DNA of 37,773 bases from JBALVO01 sp036961445 (GCA_036961445.1 JBALVO010000025.1:1-37773); one strand, 5' to 3'. Positions 14,463 to 24,168 are shown, counted from the stretch's first letter. Notes: generated from the letters alone by a model not told the origin. A program made the numbers and translations.

Positions 14463-16139
14463 TTACTTCTCGTTCATCTGCGCCTTGATCAGGTCGCCGA
14501 TAGTGCCGGGAGAAGCGGACTCCAGCTCAGTCTCTTTCAGGGACTTAACTGCTTCCTTCTCATCATCGAAGTCCTTGGCCTTGATAGACAGCGCCAGGCC
14601 GCGGTTCTTGCGATCCACAGAGATGATCTTGGCCTCAACAGCATCGCCAACCTTGAACAGGCTGCGAGCATCTTCAACCTTTTCACGGCTGATGTCAGAG
14701 GCTTTAAGCACACCCTCAACTTCTTCCGCCAGCTTGATGACTACCGACTTTGCATCGACCTCAATAACTTCGCCAGTTACGATCGCACCGCGATCGTTTT
14801 CAGCGACATAGCTGCCGAATGCATCGTCTTCCAACTGTTTGATACCAAGGGAAATGCGCTCACGCTCAGGATCGATAGACAGGATAACTGTCTCGATCTC
14901 GTCACCTTTTTTGTAGTTGCGCACTGCTTCTTCGCCAGTTTCGTTCCAGCTGATATCGGACAAATGCACCAGACCATCGATGTTGCCTTCCAGGCCGATG
15001 AAGATTCCAAAGTCGGTAATAGACTTGATGTTGCCGGAGATCTTGGCGCCTTTGGCGTACTGAGAAGCAAATGCGTCCCAGGGGTTTTGCTGGCACTGCT
15101 TGATACCCAGGGAGATACGACGACGCTCTTCGTCAATTTCCAGAACCATCACTTCCAGCTCATCGCCCAGGTTGACGATCTTGGAGGGGTGTACGTTCTT
15201 GTTAGTCCAGTCCATTTCAGATACGTGTACCAGGCCTTCAACTCCTTCTTCCAACTCAGCGAAACAGCCGTAGTCAGTAAGGTTGGTGATACGCGCCTTG
15301 ATGCGGGCACCCTCGGGGTAACGTCCAGTAATTTCGACCCATGGATCTTCACCCAGTTGCTTCAGACCCAGAGATACGCGATTGCGCTCGCGATCAAACT
15401 TGAGGATCTTGACGTCGATTTCCTGACCAACTTCCACGATCTCGGAAGGATGCTTGATGCGTTTCCACGCCATATCAGTAATGTGTAACAGGCCGTCTAC
15501 GCCACCCAGGTCAACAAATGCACCATAGTCAGTCAGGTTCTTCACAATACCTTTAACCGACATACCTTCTTGCAAGGATTCCAACAGTTGGTCACGCTCG
15601 ACGCTGTTGGCCGCTTCCATTACCGCACGGCGTGAAACCACCACATTATTGCGTTTCTGGTCCAGCTTAATAACCTTGAATTCCAGTTCTTTACCTTCCA
15701 GGTGCGTTGTTTCGCGCACCGGACGCACATCCACCAGAGAGCCCGGGAGGAATGCGCGAATAGTATTGATATCTACTGTAAAGCCACCTTTGACCTTGCC
15801 GTTTATAATACCAGTGACCATTTCGTCGGCTTCGTGAGCCGCTTCCAATTCTTTCCATGCCTCGGAACGCTTGGCCTTCTCGCGAGACAGCTTGGTCTCG
15901 CCGAAGCCGTCTTCCACGGTTTCCAGTGCGACCTGCACTTCATCGCCGATAGACAGATTGCATTCGCCGCTGGCATCGATAAATTGGGCACGAGGGATAA
16001 CACCTTCAGACTTCAGGCCCGCATGTACGGTAACCCACTCGTTATCTATGTCGATAATTACGCCGGTGACAATTGCACCTGGCTTCATATCAACGGTTTT
16101 CAGACTCTCTTCAAATAGTTCAGCGAAGGATTCGCTCAT
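14463..16139 (-). CDS. rpsA: 30S ribosomal protein S1
   Basis: 558 residues, matching the usual gammaproteobacterial length of about 557. It has six S1 OB-fold domains at roughly 20-87, 105-171, 192-260, 277-347, 364-434 and 451-520. The central four have the diagnostic patterns DYGAFVDLGGVDGLLHITDM, DYGCFAELEEGVEGLVHVSE and DFGIFIGLEGNIDGLVHLSD. The first two domains bind the ribosome and the rest bind mRNA, letting 30S subunits initiate on structured leaders. The acidic C-terminus is normal. The start codon has only a weak AGG 9-10 nt upstream, as in E. coli rpsA, whose translation is autoregulated by S1. Confidence 0.98.
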   Translation of the reverse strand: MSESFAELFEESLKTVDMKPGAIVTGVIIDIDNEWVTVHAGLKSEGVIPRAQFIDASGECNLSIGDEVQVALETVEDGFGETKLSREKAKRSEAWKELEAAHEADEMVTGIINGKVKGGFTVDINTIRAFLPGSLVDVRPVRETTHLEGKELEFKVIKLDQKRNNVVVSRRAVMEAANSVERDQLLESLQEGMSVKGIVKNLTDYGAFVDLGGVDGLLHITDMAWKRIKHPSEIVEVGQEIDVKILKFDRERNRVSLGLKQLGEDPWVEITGRYPEGARIKARITNLTDYGCFAELEEGVEGLVHVSEMDWTNKNVHPSKIVNLGDELEVMVLEIDEERRRISLGIKQCQQNPWDAFASQYAKGAKISGNIKSITDFGIFIGLEGNIDGLVHLSDISWNETGEEAVRNYKKGDEIETVILSIDPERERISLGIKQLEDDAFGSYVAENDRGAIVTGEVIEVDAKSVVIKLAEEVEGVLKASDISREKVEDARSLFKVGDAVEAKIISVDRKNRGLALSIKAKDFDDEKEAVKSLKETELESASPGTIGDLIKAQMNEK

Positions 16140-16292
16140 TGCACAGTACCTGTTAAGTAATGATCAGGACGGTTGCCCGTCTCTACCGCGTCTCCAGCCG
16201 ACTCGGGTTCATCCAATATAAACTGTCTCTCATACCCTGACTGGACTCAGTAAGAAAGACAGCAGTTATTACCATTAAAAGGAGATAGCAGC
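16140..16292 (-). promoter_or_regulatory. rpsA leader, probable autoregulated translation region
   Basis: The 153-nt gap between cmk and rpsA has no ORF. Just before rpsA the minus strand has GACGG-GCAA-CCGTC (16181 to 16168), a 5-bp stem with a GNRA loop, purine-rich GGAGACGCGGTAGAG upstream, and no strong Shine-Dalgarno. In E. coli the equivalent leader folds into hairpins bound by S1. The match here is by position and character only. Confidence 0.4.
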
Positions 16293-16982
16293 TTATGACT
16301 GCCCTACTAAACCTTTTCTCATCACTTCCTGCATGACCAGCGCGAACACATCTGCGATGGGTGTCGCCGTGCTATCAATGATGATGGCGTCTTCTGCAGG
16401 GACCAAAGGGGAGACTTCACGGCTACTGTCACGCGCGTCTCTTTCCTCTATATCCTCAAGAAGGCGCGGCAGACTAACACTTTCCCCCTTTGCAATCAAC
16501 TGGTTATAGCGCCGCTCGGCACGCTCAGCAGCACTGGCCGTGAGGTAAAACTTGAGGGGCGCATGAGGGAATACCACCGTACCCATATCGCGGCCATCAG
16601 CTACCAGCCCGGGCAGTTGCTGAAACTCCCGTTGCCGTTGCAGCAAGGCGTCGCGCACAGCGGGAATGGCCGCCACCGTCGATGCTCCGCGCCCACCCTC
16701 CTCTGTGCGGATGGCGCGACTCACATCGACACCTTTATAAGCAACCAGGATTTCACCGCTAACAGCGGCTGAGAAACTCACCGCTAAATGCCTGGCGATT
16801 TCGGCTACGGCGCTGTGATCGTCCCAGCTGACGCCTTCGACCAGACAGGCATGACCAGTGACCCTGTAAAGAGCCCCACTGTCCAACAAGTGCCAGCCCA
16901 GGGAGTCCGCCAGCATGTGACTAATCGTGCCCTTGCCAGCGCCAGAGGGGCCATCTACGGTGATAACAGACACGCTGGACAC
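16293..16982 (-). CDS. cmk: Cytidylate kinase
   Basis: 229-residue P-loop kinase phosphorylating CMP/dCMP to the diphosphates. The Walker A loop DGPSGAGKGTI is at 10-20, the NMP-binding LLDSGALYRVT at about 33-43, the conserved VADGRDMGTVVFPHA, and the LID region ERRYNQLIAKGESVSL. The start is GTG at 16982 (a second GTG lies three codons later), only 3 bp after the aroA stop. The order aroA-cmk-rpsA is standard in proteobacteria. Confidence 0.96.
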   Translation of the reverse strand: MSSVSVITVDGPSGAGKGTISHMLADSLGWHLLDSGALYRVTGHACLVEGVSWDDHSAVAEIARHLAVSFSAAVSGEILVAYKGVDVSRAIRTEEGGRGASTVAAIPAVRDALLQRQREFQQLPGLVADGRDMGTVVFPHAPLKFYLTASAAERAERRYNQLIAKGESVSLPRLLEDIEERDARDSSREVSPLVPAEDAIIIDSTATPIADVFALVMQEVMRKGLVGQS

Positions 16983-16985
16983 CGT

Positions 16986-18290
16986 TCAATCAGCCAGGGT
17001 GGAGATCTGTAGGCCCAGTCCCCGGGCCAGGGTGTCAAAACCGGGAAAAGAGGTCGCCACATGATCGCAATCAAGCACCGATATCTCTCGCTCGGCGCGC
17101 AGGGCGGCAATGGCGAATGACATGGCAATACGGTGATCGTGATAGGTGTGAATCACACCCCCACCGAGAGTGCCTCCCTCGATAATAATGCCGTCATCGA
17201 GCACCTCATTATGTACACCCATAGTTGTCAGGCCCTCCGCCATAGCGGCGATACGATCACTCTCTTTAACCCGCAACTCCTGGGCGCCACGCAATATAGT
17301 GCGGCCCTCGGCGCAAGCCGCTGCGATAAATAGCGCGGGAAACTCATCGATAGCCAACGGCACCTGGTCCCGCGGTATCTCTATACCCTTGAGAGGCGCA
17401 TAGCGAACGCGGATATCTGCCACCGGCTCGCCGCCAACTTCGCGCTCGTTCTTTAGCGTAATATCGGCCCCCATCAGCCTGAGAATATTAAGCACGCCAA
17501 TCCGCGTAGGGTTAACACCGACATGGGTAAGCAGCAGATCTGAATCCGGCGCAATGCTCGCCGCCACCAGAAAAAACGCAGCCGAAGATATGTCCGCGGG
17601 TACGTCAATGTCGGTTGCTTGCAGGCTACCGCCACCGTCCAGTGAGATGACACCATCGCTCACCCTCACCTCATAACCAAATCCACGCAGCATGCGCTCG
17701 GTGTGATCACGCGTGGGGGCTGGCTCCGTTACGCTGGTGCTACCGCGGGCATAAAGCCCGGCGAGCAGTACGCAGGATTTGACCTGTGCGCTGGCCATTG
17801 GTAAATCGTAGTGTACCCCGCGCAATCCTTTCCCGGCGGCAATGTACAAAGGTGGCTTACCACCGTCTTGCCCATGAATATCAGCGCCCATAAGAGTCAA
17901 TGGATCGATAACGCGACCCATAGGCCTGCCGCACAGGGACACATCACCGGTCAGCTCGCTGGAAAAAGATTGACCTGCCATGAGTCCGGCCAGCAAGCGG
18001 ATACTGGTACCCGAATTTCCCAGGTCAAGCGCTTCACCGGGCGCGGTTAGCCCATGCAGGCCAACGCCATGAATAATCACTTTACCGTCCTGCGGCCCCT
18101 CTATGGCAACCCCCATGGCACGAAATGCCGCCACTGTGGCCAGGGCATCCTCGCCCTCAAGAAAGCCGCTTACCTGTGTTACACCATCAGCCAATGCGCC
18201 AAGCATAATGGAACGGTGGGACATGGACTTGTCACCCGGGACCCTGGCCTCACCGGCAATGGCGCCGCCTGGCATTAACTTGAATTCCAT
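16986..18290 (-). CDS. aroA: 5-enolpyruvylshikimate-3-phosphate synthase
   Basis: 434 residues; transfers enolpyruvyl from PEP to shikimate-3-phosphate in chorismate synthesis. Key motifs are VPGDKSMSHRSIMLGALA (residues about 18-35, substrate-binding Lys-Ser), LDLGNSGTSIRLLAGLMAGQ (PEP site NSGT), LCGRPMGRVIDPL and RVKESDRIAAM. The ATG at 18290 (MEFKLMPGG) is chosen, with GAGAAA 5 nt upstream; the longer frame runs into tyrA. The LDLGNSGTSIR form, with Ala in LAGLMAGQ, is reminiscent of class II, less glyphosate-sensitive enzymes, but I cannot assign the class firmly. In Pseudomonas this domain is fused to TyrA; here it is separate with a 10-bp gap and a different frame. Confidence 0.96.
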   Translation of the reverse strand: MEFKLMPGGAIAGEARVPGDKSMSHRSIMLGALADGVTQVSGFLEGEDALATVAAFRAMGVAIEGPQDGKVIIHGVGLHGLTAPGEALDLGNSGTSIRLLAGLMAGQSFSSELTGDVSLCGRPMGRVIDPLTLMGADIHGQDGGKPPLYIAAGKGLRGVHYDLPMASAQVKSCVLLAGLYARGSTSVTEPAPTRDHTERMLRGFGYEVRVSDGVISLDGGGSLQATDIDVPADISSAAFFLVAASIAPDSDLLLTHVGVNPTRIGVLNILRLMGADITLKNEREVGGEPVADIRVRYAPLKGIEIPRDQVPLAIDEFPALFIAAACAEGRTILRGAQELRVKESDRIAAMAEGLTTMGVHNEVLDDGIIIEGGTLGGGVIHTYHDHRIAMSFAIAALRAEREISVLDCDHVATSFPGFDTLARGLGLQISTLAD

Positions 18291-18300
18291 AGCGTTTCTC

Positions 18301-19221
18301 TCAGGGTTCTTGTTCAGTGCGTTGGGACAGTAAAACAGCAAATTCATCGCGGGCCCGCTTGGCCCGATTAAAGGTATCGAACAACTGCTGTGCATTTTCC
18401 TGTGCTACCGCGCTGCGCAAATTGGCCAGGTGCTCGCTGAAGTTATCAATGGAATCCAGCAGGGCGCTCCTGTTGGCAATAGCGATATCACGCCACATTA
18501 CAGGATCACTGGATGCAATACGGGTAAAGTCGCGAAAGCCGCCCGCCGCAAAACGGAAAATATCATCACTGGCCTCCGCTTGCGTCAATGCATCAACCAG
18601 GGTGTAGGCCAGCACATGGGGCAAATGACTGGTGGCTGCCAGCACTGCATCATGCTCTGTCACGGTCATATCGAGGACGTCGGCACCAGCGCTTGCCCAC
18701 ATGGCACGAATCAGTGCTACGGCCGCCGGATCATTACCCTCAACCGGCGTCAGAATCACCCGGTGATCTACAAATAACTGCGCATTCGAGGCATCTACAC
18801 CGCTGTTCTCAGAGCCCGCTATAGGGTGTCCCAGCACCAGTTGCGGCGGCATTTCTCCCCCCCAGGCCCCGCGCGCCGCGCGCAATAAATTGCCCTTAAC
18901 ACTGGCCACATCGGTAATGATAGGGCCACCAGCGCGACCCACCAGCTTTGGAAGAATACGTTCCAGCATCTGTGCGGCCACCAGGGTAGGTGTGCACACC
19001 ACCATAATGTCAGCCTGATCAATGGCCTCATCCAGATCCAGCGTAAAGTCGTCAATAACACCCAATTCAACGCCGCGGCGCAGAGAGGGTTCCCTGTGAC
19101 CATAGCCGATGAAACGCTGGCTAAACCCGTTAGCACGTAATGCACGGGCCAGGGAGCCCCCTATGAGGCCCAGCCCCAGGATTACGACATTGTTTGCAGG
19201 GTAGCTCATGGCATCGGTCAT
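18301..19221 (-). CDS. tyrA: Prephenate/arogenate dehydrogenase (cyclohexadienyl dehydrogenase)
   Basis: 306 residues. The Rossmann fold GLGLIGGSLARALRANG is at about 15-31, followed by VVCTPT, ITDVASVKG and the substrate region LGHPIAGSENSGVDA (catalytic His in GHPIAG). The C-terminal helical dimerisation domain has VLAATSHLPHVLAY and FAAGGFRDFTRIASS. It forms 4-hydroxyphenylpyruvate or tyrosine from prephenate or arogenate; substrate and cofactor range cannot be told from sequence. There is no chorismate mutase domain (that is on PheA). It starts 7 bp after pheA and ends 10 bp before aroA, so it is part of one transcript. Confidence 0.94.
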   Translation of the reverse strand: MTDAMSYPANNVVILGLGLIGGSLARALRANGFSQRFIGYGHREPSLRRGVELGVIDDFTLDLDEAIDQADIMVVCTPTLVAAQMLERILPKLVGRAGGPIITDVASVKGNLLRAARGAWGGEMPPQLVLGHPIAGSENSGVDASNAQLFVDHRVILTPVEGNDPAAVALIRAMWASAGADVLDMTVTEHDAVLAATSHLPHVLAYTLVDALTQAEASDDIFRFAAGGFRDFTRIASSDPVMWRDIAIANRSALLDSIDNFSEHLANLRSAVAQENAQQLFDTFNRAKRARDEFAVLLSQRTEQEP

Positions 19222-19228
19222 AGCTGCC

Positions 19229-20347
19229 CTACAAAACTGCCTGAGGGTAAGATCCCAGGGGTTTCAGCAGTATCGACTGCTCTTCCAGCTCCGTCACAAT
19301 GGCCGCTATATTGGGATCCTGCAGATGCCCCTCAAATTCGATAAAAAACACATAGGCCCACTTCTCGGTTCGTGATGGCCGTGTATCAATGCGGGTCAGG
19401 CTGATGCCGCCGCGCCGAAAGGGCTCCAACAGGGTGAACAATGCGCCCGGCTTATTGCGACTGGAGACGATAATAGAGGTTTTGTCGCGACCGCTGGGCG
19501 GCACTTCTTCACGCCCAATGATCAAAAAGCGGGTAGTATTATCGGCGTAGTCCTCGATATGCGTGGCCAGCTTCTGCAAATGGTACAACTCAGCCGCCAT
19601 ATCACCGGCCACCGCTGCCACACCAGGAATCTCGGCGGCCATACGAGCTGCTTCGCCGTTGCTGCTGACTGCCTCGCGCTCAATTTTGGGCCAGTGTTTG
19701 TCCAGCCAGTTGCGGCACTGCGCCAGCGCCTGCTGATGGGCACAAATTCGCGTGACGCTGTGCTCGCTGGTCTGCGCGCCCACCAATAAATGGTGGCCTA
19801 TGCGTAATTCCACTTCGCCGGAGATTTTCAGGGACGAATCCATGAAATTATCCAGGGTGTGGCTAATCATTCCCTCGGTAGAGTTCTCTACTGGTACCAC
19901 ACCGTAATTACACTCACCAGATTGTACTTGGGAAAATACCGCGTCGATGGTGGGCTGGGATACGCAAAGCGCGGCATGGCCAAAGTGCTTGATAGAAGCA
20001 GCCTGGGTAAACGTGCCTTCAGGCCCCAGATAGGCTACTTGCAGTGGCTTTTCCAAGGCCAGGCACGCCGACATGATTTCGCGAAATATGTGCGCGACGG
20101 TCTCTCCGGCCAGCGGCCCCGGGTTGCGGTCAATGATGCCTTCCAGAACCTGCGCCTCGCGCTCCGGGCGATAATAAACCACCTCTTCAGCCGGTTCGCC
20201 GCGCTCCTGTGCCGCCAGAACTTCCGCCAGCTTGATATCGGCTACGCGCTGTGCGCACTGCGCCCGGCGACTTATCAGCGCCTGGATTTCCCGGTCAATA
20301 GCATCGATATCAGCTCTGACCTGGTCGAGATCCCTAGTGTCTGCCAT
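19229..20347 (-). CDS. pheA: Bifunctional chorismate mutase/prephenate dehydratase
   Basis: 372 residues. The AroQ chorismate mutase helices are about 5-98 (DLDQVRADIDAIDREIQALI, REAQVLEGI). The prephenate dehydratase domain is about 103-280, with VAYLGPEGTFTQAA, VPVENSTEGMI and the catalytic NTTRFLIIG. The C-terminal ACT domain (about 293-368) binds phenylalanine for feedback inhibition: KPGALFTLLEPFRRGGISLT, then IDTRPSRTEKWAYVFF where ESRP/ETRP is usual. The mutase domain has an insertion (ERGEPAEE) typical of the pseudomonad type. It lies between serC (8 bp) and tyrA (7 bp). The hisC often found between pheA and tyrA in Pseudomonas is absent. Confidence 0.97.
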   Translation of the reverse strand: MADTRDLDQVRADIDAIDREIQALISRRAQCAQRVADIKLAEVLAAQERGEPAEEVVYYRPEREAQVLEGIIDRNPGPLAGETVAHIFREIMSACLALEKPLQVAYLGPEGTFTQAASIKHFGHAALCVSQPTIDAVFSQVQSGECNYGVVPVENSTEGMISHTLDNFMDSSLKISGEVELRIGHHLLVGAQTSEHSVTRICAHQQALAQCRNWLDKHWPKIEREAVSSNGEAARMAAEIPGVAAVAGDMAAELYHLQKLATHIEDYADNTTRFLIIGREEVPPSGRDKTSIIVSSRNKPGALFTLLEPFRRGGISLTRIDTRPSRTEKWAYVFFIEFEGHLQDPNIAAIVTELEEQSILLKPLGSYPQAVL

Positions 20348-20355
20348 AAGCGCTA

Positions 20356-21438
20356 TTAACCGTTGCGTTGTTCGAAGTCCTGCATGAAAGCGATCAGGGC
20401 ATCAACCGCCGCTTCGCTAACCGCATTGTATAGACTGGCACGCATTCCCCCCACCGAGCGATGCCCCTTGAGATTTAACAATCCCGCTGCCTCGGACTCC
20501 TGCAGAAACTGTTTGTCCAGGCTCGCATCTGCCAGGGTAAACGGCACATTCATCAAGGAACGACTGACCAACTCTACCGGGTTAGCGTAAAAGCTGCTGT
20601 CATCGATGGCGGCGTACAACTTCTGCGCCTTGCGCCGATTGATCAGCTCTATCGCCTCCAGGCCACCACCTTGCTGCAGCCAGTCAAAGACCAGACCGGA
20701 CAGATACAGAGCATAGGTGGGCGGGGTGTTATACATGGAGTCGTTATCCGCAGCGACCTTCCAGTTAAGCATTGCCGGGCACTTATCATCAGCGCGACCC
20801 AACAGGTCGCGACGCACAATCGCCAGGGTCAGCCCGGCAGGGCCAATATTTTTCTGCGCACCGGCATAAATCATCCCAAAGTCATCCACAGCGATCCTGC
20901 GCGACAAAATAGTGGAAGACATATCAGCTACCAATGGCACATCAACACCCTGGGGCGTCCAGAAATACTCTACGCCGCCGATGGTTTCATTGGGCGTGTA
21001 GTGCAGGTATGCCGCATCACCTCCTAACTGCCAGCTTTCCTGAGGTGGAATGGTGAAAAAATTGGTGTCTTCAGAGGAAGCCACCACATTAACGTCACAG
21101 TAACGCTTCGCCTCTGCTATCGCTTTCTTGGACCACTGCCCTGTGTTGACATAATCAGCGTTGCGCTTATCGCCCAGCAAATTCAGCGGTACCGCGGAAA
21201 ACTGTGTACTGGCACCGCCTTGTAAAAACAAGACAGCATAATCGCTGGAAATGCCCAACAGATCGCGCAAGGTTTGCTCCGCGCGCTCTGCTACACCCAT
21301 CACCTCAGGGCTGCGGTGACTCATTTCCATCAGGGACAAACCCCTGCCATGCCAGTCCAGCATTTCATCACGGGCAATTTCAAGAACCGGCTCCGGCAAC
21401 GCTGCCGGCCCGGCACAAAAATTGTAACAACGGGTCAT
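20356..21438 (-). CDS. serC: Phosphoserine/phosphohydroxythreonine aminotransferase
   Basis: 360-residue class V PLP aminotransferase. It opens MTRCYNFCAGPAALPEPVL, has QGGASTQFSAVPLNL at about 73-87, and the PLP-binding Lys196 in YAGAQKNIGPAGL. It ends NAVSEAAVDALIAFM. It makes O-phosphoserine in serine synthesis and acts in the DXP-dependent pyridoxal phosphate pathway, linking it to pdxJ further along this window. AAGGAAG lies 8 nt before the ATG at 21438. It is 39 bp after gyrA and heads the aromatic/serine cluster. Confidence 0.97.
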   Translation of the reverse strand: MTRCYNFCAGPAALPEPVLEIARDEMLDWHGRGLSLMEMSHRSPEVMGVAERAEQTLRDLLGISSDYAVLFLQGGASTQFSAVPLNLLGDKRNADYVNTGQWSKKAIAEAKRYCDVNVVASSEDTNFFTIPPQESWQLGGDAAYLHYTPNETIGGVEYFWTPQGVDVPLVADMSSTILSRRIAVDDFGMIYAGAQKNIGPAGLTLAIVRRDLLGRADDKCPAMLNWKVAADNDSMYNTPPTYALYLSGLVFDWLQQGGGLEAIELINRRKAQKLYAAIDDSSFYANPVELVSRSLMNVPFTLADASLDKQFLQESEAAGLLNLKGHRSVGGMRASLYNAVSEAAVDALIAFMQDFEQRNG

Positions 21439-21477
21439 TTTGTTCGCTTCCTTGGGATACGGGAAAACAGTAAACGC

Positions 21478-24054
21478 CTACTCGGTGCTACCGTTTTCTG
21501 TTTCGTCTTCAAACTCCACTTCTGGGGCCGGTTCGTCAATGCGCTCGACACCCACCAGGCTCTCACCTTCCTTGGTACGAATGACACGCACACCCTGGGT
21601 GTTGCGACCCAGTATCGACACTTCATCGGTGCGGGTTCTGACCATGGTGCCCTGATTGGAGATTAACATCAGTTCGTCGCCATCAAACACCTGCACGGCG
21701 CCAACCAGCTTGCCGTTGCGGTCGCTGGTGGACATGGCTATCACACCCTTGTTACCGCGACCCTTGGTGGGGAAGTCTTCTATGATGGTGCGCTTGCCAT
21801 AGCCATTCTCACTCACAGTCAGCACCTTGCCATCTGTCTGCGGGATAATTAACGAGATCATACTGTGGCCTTCACCCAGGCGAATACCACGCACACCGCG
21901 AGCAGTTCTCCCCATGGCACGCACATCTCCCTCTTTGAAACGCACCGCCTTGCCTTCACTGCTGAACAACATCACATCACAGTCACCGTCAGTGACGGCT
22001 GTACCCACCAACACGTCGCCTTCGTCCAACTCAAGAGCGCGCAAACCGACACTGCGCTGGCGCGAGAAGTTGGTCAGGGCAGTTTTCTTCACCGTACCAC
22101 TGGAAGTAGCCATGAAAATGTAATGCCCTTCGGTGTACTCTACAATCGGCAGTATCGATGTTACTCGTTCACCCTCTTCCAGTGGCAACAGGTTCACCAT
22201 TGGCCGGCCACGGGAGTTTCTCCCGGCCAGTGGAATCTGGTAAACCTTAAGCCAATACACCTTGCCCAGGTTGGAGAAACACAAAATAGTGGCGTGGGTG
22301 CTGGCAATTAACAAATGCTCGACGAAATCCTCGTCTTTCACCGCAGTAGCGGATTTACCCATACCACCGCGGCGCTGCGACTGGTAGTCCGACAGGGGCT
22401 GGGTCTTGGCGTAGCCACCATGGGAGATGGTCACTACACGGTCTTCTTCTGTGATCAGGTCTTCTACTGTCAGGTCATGTTGCGAGGCGGTTATTTCGGT
22501 GCGACGCTCGTCGCCATACTCCAGCAGAATTTCTTCCAATTCCTCGCGAATGACCAGCTTGAGGCGCTCCGAATCTCCCAGGATATCGAGAAAATCAGCG
22601 ATTTCGCGCAGTCTTTCCTGATACTCGTTTAGCAGTTTTTCATGTTCCAGACCTGTCAATCGATGCAGACGTAAATCCAGAATGGCCTGAGCCTGCACTG
22701 GCGACAAATAATACAGGCCATCACGCAAGCCGTAGTGCGGATCAAGCTCATCCGGACGGCAGGCATCCTCACCCGCTCGCTCCAGCATTCCGGTGACATC
22801 ACCAGGTTCCCAGGCCTGAGCCAGTAATTTCTCCCTGGCCTCAGAGGAACTCGGAGACGCCTTGATCAGCGCGATAACCGGGTCAATATTGGTCAGCGCG
22901 ATAGCCAGGCCTTCCAGTATATGGCCGCGCTCACGGGCCTTGCGCAACAAGTAGACCGTGCGGCGGGTAACGACTTCGCGACGATGGCGAATAAACGCTT
23001 CCAGGATTTCCTTCAAATTCAGAATCTTGGGCTGGCCGTCGACCAGGGCTACCATGTTGATGCCAAATACAGACTGTAATCCGGTCTGGGCATAGAGGTT
23101 GTTCAATACCACATCGCCGATTTCACCGCGGCGCAACTCGATAACAACGCGCATCCCATCCTTATCCGACTCATCGCGCAATTCGGTGATGCCTTCAATC
23201 TTCTTCTCTTTGACCAGCTCCGCAATGCGCTCGATCAGCCGCGCCTTGTTTAACTGATAAGGCAGCTCGTGAATAAGGATAATATCCTTGCCACGCTTGT
23301 CATCATGAATAACCTCGGCACGTGCACGCACATAGATGCGACCACGCCCGGTACGATATGCCTGAATAATGCCCGCGCGACCATTGATAATAGCGCCGGT
23401 AGGGAAGTCCGGGCCCGGAATATGCTCCATCAAATCATCGACGGTCAGCTCCGGATCACTGATCAGGGCCAGACAGCCGCTGATAATCTCGTTGATATTG
23501 TGCGGGGGAATGTTGGTGGCCATGCCCACAGCAATACCCGAAGAGCCATTAATCAGCAGGTTCGGGACACGTGTAGGCATCACCGCCGGAATACGCTCGG
23601 TACCGTCGTAGTTATCGACGAAATCTACCGTTTCCTTGTCCAGATCGGCCAGAATAGAGTGCGCGATCTTGCGCATGCGAATCTCTGTATAACGCATAGC
23701 AGCAGCGGAGTCGCCATCAACCGAGCCGAAGTTTCCCTGGCCATCCACCAACATATAACGCAGTGAAAATGGCTGCGCCATCCGCACGATCGCTTCATAC
23801 ACCGCAGAATCGCCATGGGGATGATATTTACCAATGACATCGCCCACCACACGCGCCGATTTTTTGTAGGCTTTGTTCCAGTCATTATTGAGTTCGTTCA
23901 TCGCAAACAGTATGCGCCGGTGCACTGGCTTCAGGCCGTCGCGCACATCTGGCAATGCCCGGCCTACGATTACACTCATCGCATAATCAAGGTAAGACTG
24001 CTTCATCTCGTCTTCGATATTGACGGGAAGGATTTCTTTGGCTATTTCACCCAT
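21478..24054 (-). CDS. gyrA: DNA gyrase subunit A
   Basis: 858 residues from the ATG at 24054 (MGEIAKEILPVNIEDEMKQS); AAGGAAAT is about 8 nt upstream, and a TTG two codons earlier is less likely. The breakage-reunion domain has catalytic Tyr122 in AMRYTEIRM, the winged helix VGDVIGKYHPHGDSAVYEA with Ser83 and Glu87 at the quinolone-determining positions (no classical Ser83 resistance change), and the coiled coil. The C-terminal beta-pinwheel (about 525-840) wraps DNA. The GyrA box reads QRRGGMG, with Met where Lys/Arg is usual. The acidic C-terminal tail is PAPEVEFEDETENGSTE. Confidence 0.98.
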   Translation of the reverse strand: MGEIAKEILPVNIEDEMKQSYLDYAMSVIVGRALPDVRDGLKPVHRRILFAMNELNNDWNKAYKKSARVVGDVIGKYHPHGDSAVYEAIVRMAQPFSLRYMLVDGQGNFGSVDGDSAAAMRYTEIRMRKIAHSILADLDKETVDFVDNYDGTERIPAVMPTRVPNLLINGSSGIAVGMATNIPPHNINEIISGCLALISDPELTVDDLMEHIPGPDFPTGAIINGRAGIIQAYRTGRGRIYVRARAEVIHDDKRGKDIILIHELPYQLNKARLIERIAELVKEKKIEGITELRDESDKDGMRVVIELRRGEIGDVVLNNLYAQTGLQSVFGINMVALVDGQPKILNLKEILEAFIRHRREVVTRRTVYLLRKARERGHILEGLAIALTNIDPVIALIKASPSSSEAREKLLAQAWEPGDVTGMLERAGEDACRPDELDPHYGLRDGLYYLSPVQAQAILDLRLHRLTGLEHEKLLNEYQERLREIADFLDILGDSERLKLVIREELEEILLEYGDERRTEITASQHDLTVEDLITEEDRVVTISHGGYAKTQPLSDYQSQRRGGMGKSATAVKDEDFVEHLLIASTHATILCFSNLGKVYWLKVYQIPLAGRNSRGRPMVNLLPLEEGERVTSILPIVEYTEGHYIFMATSSGTVKKTALTNFSRQRSVGLRALELDEGDVLVGTAVTDGDCDVMLFSSEGKAVRFKEGDVRAMGRTARGVRGIRLGEGHSMISLIIPQTDGKVLTVSENGYGKRTIIEDFPTKGRGNKGVIAMSTSDRNGKLVGAVQVFDGDELMLISNQGTMVRTRTDEVSILGRNTQGVRVIRTKEGESLVGVERIDEPAPEVEFEDETENGSTE

Positions 24055-24168
24055 GTACAACGATTTCCTTGACTACCTGCGAAGGGGATTACGACTTTGG
24101 AAAGGCCGCTAAAAAGACCCTGCAACACCGAACAGACAGTATTGCCTGCCCCTGAAAACAAGCCGCAG

